Numbered from the stretch's first letter, positions 11,400-22,719 are shown. The stretch: DNA of 64,000 nucleotides from Stratiolaelaps scimitus (GCA_019614645.1 JABWDB010000012.1:2232001-2296000), one strand, 5' to 3'. Numbers and translations: made by a program. The notes: generated from the letters alone by a model not told the origin.

Positions 11400-13080
11400 T
11401 ATTCAGAGTCTGAACTGGGCTTAGGCCAGCAAGCGTCCGGGTTGAAGATGCCACAAGGCGGATGACAGATAAATGGTAGGCGATTGAAACCGATCGAAAT
11501 TTTCGCCGACAATCGAATCGCAAACACGACCGATGAACGATCTAGCGACGCACCTTGATGGCTGAGGCGACAACATCGCAATGCCTAGGAACATGGTTTG
11601 GAGAAATAAAACGGTGGTGGAATATAGGTCCCTGATTCAAATCGATTCCGGGCGAGAGATATAGAGAGACAGGTGTCTGAGAAATCGGGAACACAAAGAT
11701 GTTTGTGTCGACAACGATCGAAATACTGTAAAGAGATGAATAACCTTAGTAAACATTTGTGAACTGCTTCCGGGGGGTGTCTTTTGAACTCCCCCCGCTT
11801 TATTATACGGAAATTTGTAACTGGTATATGCATTCGCATTCTGCGCGGCTGTTATCTGTTATGCCTGATTCTTGTTGCATAAAGCGTTTAAGATTTAAGC
11901 TGTAGAGAGCAAAATCAAGCATTAGAGTCGCCTTAAGCTGCGATCATAGCATAGCATTAAAGTGATAAAACAGTGAGATTCGTCTGCCATTTCGCTGTGT
12001 CGTGGAGAGTCGGGTTCAAGGCCCTTCATCGTTTGAGATAACTGGCGCCAATCTGCTGGGGGTGCATACTGCCGCAAACAAGAAAGGATTGAGGTTGGCG
12101 AGATATAGTGACTGATAGGAGAGTACTCGATTACGGTCTACCTGCATTTGAAATGGAGAATATCCACCATTTTGACTCTGTTAAATTTAAGCAAACATGT
12201 TATAACATATCGAAATAGCAGTAAATAAAAACATGAATTACAGGATCCGGCTGTTGTTCTTCGGCTGATAACCGCGTTGTTGATCCTAACAGAGCTGTAG
12301 AGTTCAATAAACGGCGCTGTCGAAACCACTTGTCTGCCCGGACAAAACGAGACCCTCGGGCAGGATCAGATGGCGTCGTTTGTATGAAAGCAGATTTCTC
12401 AAGGGAGGCAAGGTCTTTGAGAAAGAGCTAACGTTCGCACTTCTTTGTACTCAGTTCCTATCTATCAGATACGTCACTCTTACAACAACAATAACAACAA
12501 TTATGATCTTATCTTGTCGTCCTGGTCCGTTGGGCCATCCCTGCTGAAGTCAAATGTTAGCACCAATTTATCACAAGTGTTCGTGATACAGAATTGCTGT
12601 TCTGATTACTCCCATTCACTGGAATTGCACCAACACGAACAGCTAACCAGAACTTGTCGGATTTTTCTTACGATACAGCACTTACAGGCTGATGCGTTTC
12701 AAGTGGCCACCATTGCCACCAGTGCCTGCTTAAAGCAAGCAAAGAACAAGCATTGCTTCTCACTAGAGCTTTTAGAGCTTTGGATTTGGAGTTACTTCAG
12801 CAACCTCGTCTCTGCGTTCGATCAATGGGGAGGATCCCCAGAAGTCCTGTACTCTTGTCGATGTAGACGTCCATACGTCATTGATATATATATATATATA
12901 TATATAACACTAACGACGAGGGGTGATCAATCAAAGGGGCTCATCATCCTGGAGGGACTGACAAATAATCACCTAGATGTGCCGTGACGCTGTTCGTCAC
13001 GTTCAACCAGCAAAGTAGCATATAGTCTGCCATATGTTCAATGATGAAGGTGTGTAGTTGATATGATGTAGTGTAGTTTT
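11400..13080. other. intergenic, no supported gene
   Basis: Holds one long plus-strand open frame (12,445-12,987) that runs through an (AAC)n stretch and a (TA)n block at 12,882-12,905. It has no recognisable domain or splice context and I do not call it. A minus frame at 11,399-11,581 is equally unsupported. Confidence 0.4.
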
Positions 13081-13195
13081 CCTGCTCAGCTCAAGGATGA
13101 TGAGAAAGAATACAGATCAAAAATACAGCAGCTACAGGTTACATTCAGCTGTGGATGATTAAATATCACCTTGTCGGATTGCTGCCGGATATCAG

Positions 13196-13384
13196 CAGGT
13201 AGATTACGACGAAGCATTGCAAAGCTGGACAAGCTGCTCAGAGCTGACAATGAGGAGAGTGCATTAGGCTGCTTAATTGATGCCCAAATAGGGTTAGTTG
13301 CAAGGCTAATGTTTGAATGGAAACGCCTGAACATAGGAGAGAAACAGAGGGACACCTTCACTAATTATTGGACAGGCAAACGTG
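13196..13384 (+). CDS. candidate internal exon, helical protein
   Basis: An AG acceptor at 13,194-13,195 and a good donor (GTATGT at 13,385) bound a 189-bp symmetric phase 1-1 exon. The translation is amphipathic and helix-like, with heptad-style KLDKLLRADNEE, then GCLIDAQIGLVARL, then FEWKRLN. Just upstream (13,090-13,137), after a strong TTTTCCTGCTCAG acceptor, lies a 16-codon coiled-coil-like piece (DDEKEYRSKIQQLQ). Its phase does not match this exon, so they are either not directly joined or part of a decayed gene. The family is not recognised. Confidence 0.3.
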
Positions 13385-13389
13385 GTATG

Positions 13390-14380
13390 TGTGCTTAGTC
13401 GTAAAACAAGAGTTTGCTTATGGTTCTGTGTTAGCAAACTTTATTCGTATTTTATTATTATTATCTATAGTATTTATTAGAGCAATGGTGTTCTATGTAA
13501 GGCGTTTTTTTTCGGTTTAATCGATGTATTTCGACGAGCTAAACTACTTTGCAATGGTGTTCCGACACCTAAAGCTGCTGGTTTATAAGATTTTTGAGAT
13601 ATTGCGAATTTACGCCGTCAGAGGCCGATATGCCTCCTCGGGTTCTGTTTGCCCAGTTTTATTTTTATTAGAATGCTTTCCTTTTGTTTAAATGGTTAAT
13701 TTTTTTAGGTGATTGAAGCCCGTCGAGGGCGCTATATCCTCAACGGCTAACGTTGTGCTTAGTGTGTATTTATTATATTTATTTGTAAAAAAAAGCAAAA
13801 ACCTACCTCTAACAATTTCATTGTGTTCGTCGTTTTTCAACATTTCCCTTCATTTTCTCTTAACGATGTCAATTGGAAAATTGTACTTCATGGCCAACGG
13901 CATCGTTTGGGGTGGATATGACTTTATTTCGCTAAGGTTTTCTTTTCATTAGGCAAATTCAATTAATTCAACCTTAGGTCAGACTTATGTTTTATGCACA
14001 ACATTGACAATCCGTTAATTAGTCTCATTCAATAGCTTTTGGTATTGTCAACAAAGAAGCAATAAGTCCTTTGTGTGCTTTACGACGAGGGGAGTCTTTT
14101 GGAGGCTGGCAATAAGATTCATTGTTTGGTGTTTTTTTACTCTGCAAAATTCAATTAATTGCGAAAGGCGTGCTGCCAATGTAGAATATTTTTAGCACCA
14201 GCTAAAATGTATAATAATCGATTATACAAATTCTCTAATAGGTAACATCAAAATAATCTTGTTGCTTCTTAAAGGCAAATATCATCGACGAGGGAAGTTG
14301 TCGAAGCACCACTCAGTTTACCTAAGCGAAGCTTTATCTTTGCGTATCTAGTCGACGCGTAACGACAGTATCTATCAATA
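13390..14380. other. intergenic, nothing supported
   Basis: T-rich sequence with no convincing exon or repeat match. The right end abuts the SINE tail. Confidence 0.4.
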
Positions 14381-14382
14381 AA

Positions 14383-14634
14383 GGTTTAAGTTTTATTGGT
14401 TTATTTTTATATTTCTACTGTAGTTTTTACAATGCGTAAGTTCTCCTATATGTCATCATCAGCAGGTAGCGGGACTCGAACCAGCGACCTCCGGCTTTTT
14501 TCAGCTACAGACTTAGCCACCGCCCAAGTCATCGCGCTACTCCAGCTATATATCCAGCTTCAGCTATAACAATTCAGTAATGTTATAGCTGAAACTGGAT
14601 CATGAGAGGAACAGACTGTTCTGAAGGGGGTCGG
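14383..14634 (-). mobile_element. tRNA-derived SINE, near full length
   Basis: Read on the minus strand, the order is: a head with a perfect 13-bp inverted repeat (14,559-14,571 and 14,581-14,593); a 75-nt tRNA-like region (14,540-14,466) whose ends GTAGCG and CGCTAC can pair; a perfect pol III B box GGTTCGAGTCC (14,482-14,472); a body with GATGACATATA and CATTGTAAAA; and a tail with AATAAACCAATAAAAC followed by ACCTTTA-like sequence. The body and tail recur in four other places in the window and the head at 724-845. The A box is only approximate. Confidence 0.8.
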
Positions 14635-14639
14635 GTAAA

Positions 14640-15740
14640 CACAATGAACACACTTCATTCAGTTCTCTTGGCGCCTTCAAGGCGAAGCAGTGGATCAGCC
14701 AAACAGGATTTTAATGGACCAGAGCCGGGGAACGACCTACACTGCCGCTGTGAAAAAGCACGAAGAGAATTAAGTTACGTTCGATTCGCTGATGGCTGGC
14801 TCGCTCTAGTATAGGTTGGCCAAATGCAGTCTCATGGTGTATGCCAGCGATAGGGTCGCGATAATTTAGAAGGACAGTAGAAACGACGTGGCCGAGAAAC
14901 AGTTTTTCTGCAAGTGCAGAAGCACAAAAGAGCCAACTAGTTTTTCTTTCTTAAGGTGTAGATAAAAATCTAACAGGTTTGCGAGAAGAACACTTGACAT
15001 CACGGACGCAGAAAGAGAGAGGAGAGAGAGAGAGCTTTGTTGAATGAACAACGAACGAGCGGACAAAGTGGTGTGGCTCGGACAGGGATTGATTGAACGA
15101 AATTACATTGACATCAAACGGTTTCGAGTGGAAGCAGTTGGAAAGCTCTCGGTGATATCAAACGCAAATGGAATCGAGATCAAACAGTTTCAGGTTACTA
15201 TCCACGTTGGACGTTTGTTTATTGTAGTCGGTAGGATATTGGATTGATCCGGGGGCTAAATGGTCCTTTTCAATCTGTGAACAACGTGAAGCATCTAAGC
15301 CAAGAATCATCATACAATGGTTATACTTACGATTCTTCTTACGTCACATGTACTAATCAATATATCACCACAGACAAGCTCTTTAACTTCAATTAAACTG
15401 TCATTCATTATTTATGTGACGGCATTTGAGTATTATATCTGTATTGTTAGTCGTAACAATCACTATATTGACAAATATACAGGTTTGACGTCGACAGTTA
15501 TCAGCCATTTTCAGTACTCATTTTCAAGTTCGAAGTATGTAGTCAAACGCTTTGATTACAATAATGAAAGGTAGGTTGTTTGGAATGGCGGTATAATTTC
15601 GTATGGATGAATAGGTCAGACACTGGTGTCACTTCGCAAATGAGTATTGCAAAATGTCACTATAGTCTAGATCATTAACAAAAAAACTGGCGAACGTCTG
15701 AGTGCATGGTGCATATGAATTTGCATTGTATGTGAATATT
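14640..15740. other. intergenic, nothing supported
   Basis: Two short plus-strand frames (14,602-14,814 and 15,044-15,247) have no splice support or recognisable motif. The first begins inside the SINE head, so it is unlikely to be a gene. Confidence 0.4.
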
Positions 15741-15751
15741 GGTACTAGTAT

Positions 15752-15853
15752 TATATATATATATATATATGCATGGCCGCCCCATCAGTGGTGCGGCAAT
15801 GCATATATATTTGCTATAGCAAAGGATCAGTTCCCTTTGCTATAGCAAATATA
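15752..15853. repeat. compound inverted repeat: two adjacent hairpins
   Basis: The right hairpin has perfect 20-bp arms (15,806-15,825 and 15,834-15,853) with an 8-nt loop, and each arm contains a 14-bp perfect palindrome (TTTGCTATAGCAAA). Immediately left, TATATGCATGGCCGC and GCGGCAATGCATATA form a second hairpin with one mismatch around a short CCCATCAGTG-type loop. A (TA)n tract leads into it. This could be a foldback or Helitron-type end, or a replication-slippage product; no element body is visible. Confidence 0.8.
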
Positions 15854-15940
15854 ATATGAGCCAACATAAGAGCTCGACGACCATAAAGGCGTTTTATGCC
15901 ATTTCTGATAATTTATCATTCCTCCGAGGGGGACTCATTT

Positions 15941-16263
15941 TCACACATGTTGCATGCACCGAGCGGAAGATACACAATACGCCCGGTGATTCCTATGGTC
16001 GAATAGCGAGTTCGCACGACTCAACGTTGCAAATCGACGCTTCCTTGTTCGACGATCACAACAAAATAGATGGTCAAGTTCTGGAAGTGCAATGTGCCAA
16101 GTCGGCAAACCATCTCGAATGTCCCTACCCATTAGGGTACTGGGAAGTGATTCAGAGATCGCTGTGGCAATTGTAGTCGATAGAAATGCGACTCCAATTA
16201 TGGCCCCGATCCATGTTTGCGACGCTCCGCCATGAGGAGGAAGAAGTCCAAAGGAACATTTAT
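15941..16263 (-). CDS. candidate terminal exon of single-pass membrane protein
   Basis: A good acceptor (GTTCTACTTCAG, AG at 16,265-16,264) opens a 108-codon frame ending in TGA. Within it are a Cys-containing start (KCSFGLLPPHGG), a probable membrane span near residues 18-38 (WIGAIIGVAFLSTTIATAI), then a hydrophilic segment with CCDRRTRKRRF and several His/Cys/Arg residues. The layout suggests a short extracellular stub, one membrane span and a basic cytoplasmic tail. No upstream exon was found. An opposing plus-strand frame exists (15,856-16,176) but has no splice context. The family is not recognised. Confidence 0.32.
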
Positions 16264-16495
16264 CTGAAGTAGAACACGTCCCCATTTGCCTCCGTTGCCG
16301 TGGTCACTTGACAGTGAAATGGCGATGGAACGTATCGCAATTCAATCGAATCGCTCCCATCGAATTCGTTTAACTTTTTCTTTTTTTTATGACGGTGAAT
16401 GCTCATGCAGACCAGGCCTCACAAGTAAGGTGTTTGCCATGGAATTCGTTTAACTTGGCTGGCTGCTGAACCACCGAAATATTATGTTTACCTAG

Positions 16496-16547
16496 AATTG
16501 CAGCTCCTTTAATAAACCAATAAAACCTTTACCTTTACCTTTTACCT
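16496..16547 (+). mobile_element. SINE tail fragment
   Basis: About 50 bp matching the shared SINE tail (AATTGCAGCTCCTTTAATAA, ACCAATAAAACC, then ACCTTTACCTTT repeats). Body and head are missing. Confidence 0.75.
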
Positions 16548-16549
16548 AT

Positions 16550-17490
16550 GCGACTGGGTTACAATTTTTCCTCTTGGTGAAATTTGTAGGTTAGGTTTTC
16601 CCGTCATCAGGGCATCACGCTAACTGTTAAGCTAGGTAGCGGCGTCCGCTCGGTAGGTTGCAAGGCCGCAGAGTGTGAAATCGTATTCGATGTTGGCGCC
16701 GATTGGAGGGTTGTTTAGTTGTTGCGCATTGAGCCACGAATGGCAGGCAGACGGATCACCCGCTTTGCTCTCGAGAAGAATGGTCTTCGTAGCTGCGTTG
16801 TCCATGGAACATATGTGGTTTTTTTTGTCAAGCTAATGAAAAAATTTAGCTACCGAAAGGTTGACATCTCGCTGTTTATATAAAACGATAAAGGAAAAAA
16901 ATTGGCCCATTTAGTTTGTTCATTCCATGCCCACTTTATTCATCATGTATACATACTATACATACATACAATATAGATTTGATGTACTAATTTCGGTAGT
17001 TACAGTTTGAGGCCATTTACAGCAGCGGTATCGTTTGCCATCGTGCAGCTCTATGCACAATCAATTATTATCTACAAAACAATCACAAACTTTTTGTCAT
17101 TCAGGGAACTTTTTCATTTTTGGCGACTCATTGTTGTATTAATCTACCTTATACTATATGCACCATTCTGGCACCAGTTCTCATTTTGTTTATTACTTTT
17201 AGAGAAATTAAAAACCACGATAACACACACACACAGACTCAGTGACTCAGTCAAGCAACCGACGAATGTTAACGGACACCCGAGGTTGTTGTTTTTATAT
17301 CTCGTTCTTTTTTGCACCAATGACGATATCGTGAATCGCTGACTTTGCCACGAACAATTCCTAATCTGTATTTTTTATCGAGTCTATCAAATGAGTATCG
17401 AGGTGTGGCTCTGCAGCGGTGTCCTTGTGGCGATGTGAACAATTTTAGCGCTTTCGCATGGTGTTCCTTCGGTGTCCATTCAGCATACCG
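16550..17490. other. intergenic / 3' flank of the minus-strand gene
   Basis: No supported gene. The part adjoining 17,496 would hold the 3' UTR of the His-rich gene. An (AC)n run lies near 17,224. Confidence 0.4.
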
Positions 17491-17495
17491 TGCGG

Positions 17496-18901
17496 CTACC
17501 ATACTCGCGTCGGTGTTGCCGCGGGCAGGCCCTCGAGCTCGGCGACATGCGCGCCCACCACGCCAACCGCTGCCACTTCAGCCGCCTCTGCTAGATCAGC
17601 AGCTGCGTCGGGAAATCGCTGCTGTAGATGATGTGGCGCCAATGCTCCGCCAAACGCTCCAGTAGCTGGCAAGGGCCGCGACGGATGAATATACGGACTA
17701 CCGCTGCCACCGCTACGTATAGCTTGATGGTGCGTGGCTTTTGGCTGCTGCTGTTGCTGATGTGGGGCCTGGTGAGGTTGTTGAACTAAGGGCGAATGGT
17801 GCTTCGCAGGTGCTCCATCGTACGGGCCTGCAATAGGTACTGATGCCTTTGTGAAAGCCTTCCGCTGATGTGACGGTTGAAGGTGATGATGTTGATGGCG
17901 ATGATGATGATGATGATTGTGATGATGGTGGTGCCGAGTGCGAGGTACAAGCGAGTTGAAGTGATGTCCTCCGTCATAGTCAACTGCCTGAACGTGATAG
18001 TGTTCATGCGTGTGGTGTTGCGAGACCCTACGATAGATCAAGAGTACGAATTTCGAGTCGTTAATCTCTAACGGGATGTACCTGATCGATTAATTATTCA
18101 AATAGAATGGACAATAGACGTTTGTACGGAATACACCACAAGCATCAAAGCTGTGTCCCGCTATGTGTTGTCTTGTGCATATCAATGTGAATCACAACAT
18201 CTGTAAAATAGGCGCGCTCTATCCCGTTTGGTTCCGTATCTCGTTCCAGTTCAGCGTCAAACAGACGTTCGAGTGAACTAAATTTTGCGTGACAACGTCC
18301 TACGATGATCTGATCTCATGTTCCATCATCATCGACGATGTCAAAGACAGTGTCCGTCCGCAGCTGAGAACATTTTACTGGATGGGTCCCTCGAGGCTGT
18401 TACATCCGGATGGTTCACCAGGAACGGTCAACAAAGGCGCTTTTTATCATCGACATCGACTTCCCGCCATCACCAGCCATAATCATCGACGCGGGGGGGA
18501 CATGATCGCGTTTGACTTCGCCCGAAGTCGAGCTTACGGGTACACCGGACGGTTGGAATGCTCTCAGTAGCTGTTGTACCTTATCGACGTCGATCTCTCC
18601 GCTGGGCCCCTGTACCAGACCCAAGAGCTGGTTGACATTGCTCATGTTGTTCGAGCTCATCATTGCGTCGACGATGGCCCGATCTGCCAAGCGGGCGTCG
18701 TCGCGAAGCACCGCCATAGCCGGTATAGACCGTTCGGGTGGTAACGCCTCGACGATTTTCGTCAATCGCACGAGGCTGTTAAGCAGACGATGGGCGAGGA
18801 GCATCTTGGAGACGACGAGCTCGGACTTCCGGATCAGCAAGTTGAACAGGGTCGTTGGATCGAGCACGAGGCCATGCACAGTCGCGCTGAGTCGAGCATG
18901 C
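17496..18901 (-). CDS. His/Gln-rich protein, two 3' exons (5' incomplete)
   Basis: Exon n-1 runs from about 18,901 (AG acceptor; an alternative starts at 18,886) down to 18,419 and ends before a GTGAAC donor in phase 2. The last exon runs from 18,027 down to the TAG at 17,496. The phases fit across a 391-bp intron. The first part (about 155 aa) is mostly helical: LLIRKSELVVSKMLLAHRLL, then TKIVEALPPERSIPAM, then Asn/Ser turns and DVDKVQQLLRAF. The last exon (about 176 aa) is low-complexity: a run of about 20 residues almost all His, a QQQQQ run, Pro/His-rich text, and an Ala/Val-rich end. The opposite strand is open only because of the repeats. I do not recognise the family; His-rich tails occur in nuclear and metal-binding proteins, but no function is assigned. 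The start exon was not found. Confidence 0.6.
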
Positions 18902-18937
18902 CTGCCGGAATAACACCCAGAATGGTACTACTCACTA

Positions 18938-19335
18938 TTGCGGACTCACATTGGTAACGTACTAATAAACTACTATGGCAAGATCACATGCGGGACAACA
19001 TTATCTAAATATCTAAATAGGAATTCATGTGTGAATATATATAAAAATATATATATATATATCGGGTGGAAGGTACAGCTTGGGTGGTATGATGAGCTAA
19101 CTCGAACTCTCACTTTGAAGCAGATGTAGGCAATTCAGACAGGCTAAGTAACGAGTCGCTGAGGAAACAAAAGAACATAGTACTCGTCGGCCTCAACCAT
19201 TTCACGAGAATAAAGATACACACTTTCATTATTGTCTACTTATTGGTACATCTACTAGGGAGGGAAGGCGGCCGTTTGTTGTTGTTATTGTTTTGGTTTT
19301 TGTAGCATTATTTCAGCTCGGAGTGGCATACATAA
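18938..19335. other. intergenic with (TA)n
   Basis: Includes AT repeats near 19,038-19,062. No gene seen before the retrotransposon. Confidence 0.4.
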
Positions 19336-19339
19336 CAAA

Positions 19340-20890
19340 CTAGTTAGACTCCGGCCCCTCGCTGTGTCCCTCCAGTCGCGTCTGCGGCTGTGGTACATGG
19401 ACGACGGAACGTTCGCAGGTGATCCGGCGACCGTCGCCTCCGACGTTCAGCGAGTACTCGACTACGAGGGGCGCAGCGGCCTTGCCCTCAACCCCACGAA
19501 GTGCGAGATCTTCTCTTTAGACGCGCAGCCCGACCTCCAGCGGTCGCTCCCAGGGTGCCGTCTCACTCAGAGGTTGTCCCTCGAGCTCGTCGGCTCCCCT
19601 CTCACGGACGAGGCCATCCGGCCGCTATTGGACCGTTGCCTCGAGAGGACGGCCGTGATGCTCGACCGGCTGCCCCTGTTATCGGCTCACCAGGGGCTGT
19701 TCCTGCTTCGGTCCTGTTTCTCGGCGGCACGCATGCAGCACTTGCTTAGGACATGCCCGGCCGGCACTGAGGCTTCAGCCCTTCACGAGTATGACGACTT
19801 GGTGTTGGAAGCCCTGACGACGATCCTGAACCTCCAGCTCCCTCCGGAAGCGGCGTCGCAGGCTTCCCTTCCAGTCCGCTTCGGTGGCCTCGGCATCCTC
19901 AGTGTACGCCGCTTGGCTGACGTTTGCTACGCCGCGTCGCTTACGGCGGTTGCCGACATGGTCGCTACAGTCCTCCCCCCCCGAAGCGCTCGCCCACTTC
20001 TCCGCTTCCCAGGAAGCTGCCCTTGACCAGACGGGCGTCCGCGCTCGGGTCCCTCCGGACAAACAGAGCAAGCAGCGGGCGTGGTCCGATGCCCTGCACC
20101 AGGAGCTGCGGGACTCCCTCCTGGCCTCTGCGCCACACGTTGCTGACCAAGCTCGCCTCCGGGCTGTCGACAGGCCTGGTGCGGGGGCGTGGCTCCACGC
20201 GCTGCCCTCGTCGTCCCTTGGTACTGCTCTAGACGATCGCTCCCTCCGCTTCTGTGTGGGCCTTCGCCTCGGGGCCCCTGTAGTTGCGGCCCACAGCTGC
20301 GAGCGTTGCGGGGACCCCGTCGCAACGAATGGCCATCACGGTCTCTCGTGCGAACGCAGCGCCGGTCGCCATCCGCGACACACGATGCTTAACGACACGC
20401 TCGTGAGGGCCCTCCACTCCGCCGGTATTCCTTGCACAAGGGAGCCACAGGGCCTCGACACCTCTGACGGGCGCCGCCCTGACGGCCTCACCCTTATCCC
20501 CTTTCATCGAGGCCTGCACCTGGTCTGGGACGGCACTGTGGTTGACACTCTAGCACCTTCTTATGTCAACCACTGTGCAACCATCCCCGGTGCGGAACGG
20601 GCAAAGCTAAGGAAGTACGCCGCACTCCAAGCAACCCACCTGTTTTCCCCCCTTGCCTTTGAGACCTTGGGCGGGCACGGCCCTCTCACTGCGAACTTCC
20701 TCGAGGGGGTCTACCACAGGTTGATCCGCGCCACAGGGGACAAGCGCGCTGGCTCTTTCCTCCTGCAGCGCCTGTCCCTCGCCGTGCAGAGAGGCAATGC
20801 CATCGCCTTCCTCGGGACATTGTCGTCCTCACCCCCCCCCCCCATAATCCCTAGAAATACCGACCTACCGTATGTTTGAATAAACGATTC
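19340..20890 (+). mobile_element. 5'-truncated non-LTR retrotransposon: RT + restriction-like endonuclease
   Basis: The 5' edge falls inside the RT domain. Seen in order: the RT catalytic motif LWYMDDGTFAGD (YMDD at 19,394-19,405) with downstream LALNPTKCEIF; the thumb region; a zinc-binding CERCG...HHGLSC (about 20,298-20,352) followed by GRHPRH and an LND block; then RRPDG (about 20,470-20,484) and LVWDGTVVDT (about 20,520-20,545), which fit a PD-(D/E)xK restriction-like endonuclease placed C-terminal of the RT, as in R2-like LINEs. YMDD rather than YADD is unusual for LINEs. A single-base slip at a C8 run (19,975-19,982) moves the frame between the RT and the C-terminal half, so this copy is inactive unless that is a sequencing error. 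The element ends in a C-rich tract, ATAATCCCTAGAAATA and AATAAA. No N-terminal domains remain. Confidence 0.88.
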
Positions 20891-20894
20891 GTTA

Positions 20895-21945
20895 GACTAC
20901 ATAGTTAAACTAACAGAATCAAAAAATTTATCGAACGAAGTTGACGGTTAGCGATTCTCGTAGAACGACTATCGCGTGCTTTTCGTGCTCTTTCACCGGT
21001 TCCCCTGAGAAACTCCTGATCAATTGCCCAATCAATGGCATAGCGCATCTCAGTCATGTCGACCACTTTGTTGAGCCTACACCCGATCGTGACTCAACTT
21101 CGCTAGGCCATCAAAGCACAGCGGATAGATAAGTGTACGCATGATCAAACATGCACATAGCTATTTTTCCTTAGATAATTGCCGTCCGTCAGTAATAATA
21201 ATAATGTCTCAGCATTAGCAGCAACGAACGGTGACGATAACGTATGTCACAAGTACCACTTGTTCGCTATTCTTAGCAACTATAATAAGTACTATTTTAT
21301 AGTAGAGACGATCGAGTGTGCGCGAGCTGACTGCGCGACTTCTTCTTCTTTTTTCCACGAACACATCTAAATGATAGACTACCGTGAATTCTAGTGCTGA
21401 ATCCTACAGCTTTCGAGTAAAACGCCATAGAACACTTTCGAGTATCGGCTATTGTAAAATATTTCTAATCATTGGAAAACACGTGTCGCACAACGTGTGA
21501 TTAAATTAAAAAAAGTATTGGTTTTTCGCTAATGTAGGCCAATACTGTGCTTTTGAGTGCGATCACCACTAGAAAATGGAATTATTGATTATTTTCCACA
21601 ATTAATCATTTGTCCTTAGATAATCGTTTCACACTAACGAATATTGTCACTTCCGTAGGCAGCAGGAGAAGGTGGTACCTTCCAACTTTGAGTATTGATA
21701 AAAATAACCAACGTGTTCTCTAGGTCCAGTGCGACGCATCGAAGAGTAAAAGACTATATAGCTTTTAAATGCTACGTGGCGATCGGAACGATCTTCAGTG
21801 GATCCCGTGTTTAAATTAAACTTCGGCAGGAAACCTTGTTAGCTACAGTGTTCGTTTTGTAACACAATGTCGGTAGCGTTTATTAACATGTGCCCAGTGG
21901 GACTTCATCAAGACAGCCATGGGTAAATCGTAACATAAAAGTCAG
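20895..21945. other. intergenic, nothing supported
   Basis: AT-rich. A short ATG-initiated frame at 21,867-21,922 ends at a GTAAAT donor, but its phase does not match the next candidate exon. Confidence 0.4.
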
Positions 21946-22095
21946 GACATCTTGGACGAATTCACCGTGACTGACGTCACCGGTCACCTGCTTAACATAC
22001 GTGAGATGAACGAGTTACATAACGAACGACGCTATTGTGTAACGTGCCGAAGGACCAAGCTCAGCTGCGTAGGCACGTGTCCTTCCGTCTCGCCG
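21946..22095 (+). CDS. candidate internal exon with Cys pairs
   Basis: An AG acceptor (21,944-21,945) and a GTAGGT donor (22,096) bound a phase 0-0 exon of 50 codons. The translation is acidic at first (ILDEFTVTDVTGHLL), then carries YCVTCRRTKLSCVGTC, a C-x2-C-x6-C-x3-C arrangement that could bind a metal or form disulfides. No family is recognised and no neighbouring exon is proven. Confidence 0.22.
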
Positions 22096-22406
22096 GTAGG
22101 TCCAACAAAGCATTATATATTGCTGAACAGAAACAGGCTCTGAAGCGTACATTCCTACAATTCCAATAAGCCATCACGCACGTGTACACCCAGCATGCGG
22201 TATCCATCCCCAGCAGTTGGCATTGGGTGGACTGCTTAGCAGCCAGTCGTTGCGTGCCTTGCAGAACTATCGATCGCATTAGTGGGTCAAGGCAGTGCTC
22301 GGGTTGAGGATGAAAACACCTTTTGACAAATTCGTTCCTTTATGCTGAATAAACTTTACTAAGATAAGCTAAACTAACCGTGTTACACGTAAATTGCGTG
22401 ATTATA

Positions 22407-22622
22407 CTATCTATCCTGTACAAGCAGACGAATGCATGCTTCACTCCAATGATGAGTTTGGCCTGGTGCTAATGACAATCTGGTGGGGTCGATCTCCACC
22501 TTTGCAAAGTTACGATTGTCTGCGAGGCAGGGGCTCTCATGTGCAGTAATTCGAATAGTCTTCTTATCAGTTTCGCCCATATTGGCAACCGACAAGGAGA
22601 GGGCCCGCCGAAGCGGACTCTG
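22407..22622 (-). CDS. candidate terminal exon, unknown protein
   Basis: A 71-codon frame begins after a TAG that could itself be the acceptor and ends in TAG. Composition is ordinary for a globular protein (MGETDKKTIRITAHESPC, then KVEIDPTRLSLAPGQ, then HHWSEACIRLL), with no low-complexity parts. An internal AAG|GTGGAG might be a donor. The next 300 bases on its left show nothing else. The family is not recognised. Confidence 0.25.
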   Translation of the reverse strand, partial: QSPLRRALSLSVANMGETDKKTIRITAHESPCLADNRNFAKVEIDPTRLSLAPGQTHHWSEACIRLLVQDR

Positions 22623-22685
22623 CTACTATTTGCCTGGGCTATTGAAGATAGCTACGAATGAAACTTTGAGCAGATACCGCAATTG

Positions 22686-22719
<34 letters not shown>
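22686..22719. repeat. (TA)n-(CA)n microsatellite
   Basis: TA dinucleotides passing into ACACACAC. Confidence 0.95.

Noticed and set aside
12445..12987. 180-codon plus frame
   Set aside because: Contains Asn and Ile/Tyr runs from microsatellites and no recognisable domain.
14466..14540. tRNA gene
   Set aside because: B box and pairing ends are present but the A box and anticodon arm are not convincing, and the sequence is embedded in a repeat; it is a tRNA-derived SINE head.
17786..18071. Met/Ile-rich frames on both strands near the His tract
   Set aside because: Alternative readings of CAC/CAT repeats in the His-rich exon.
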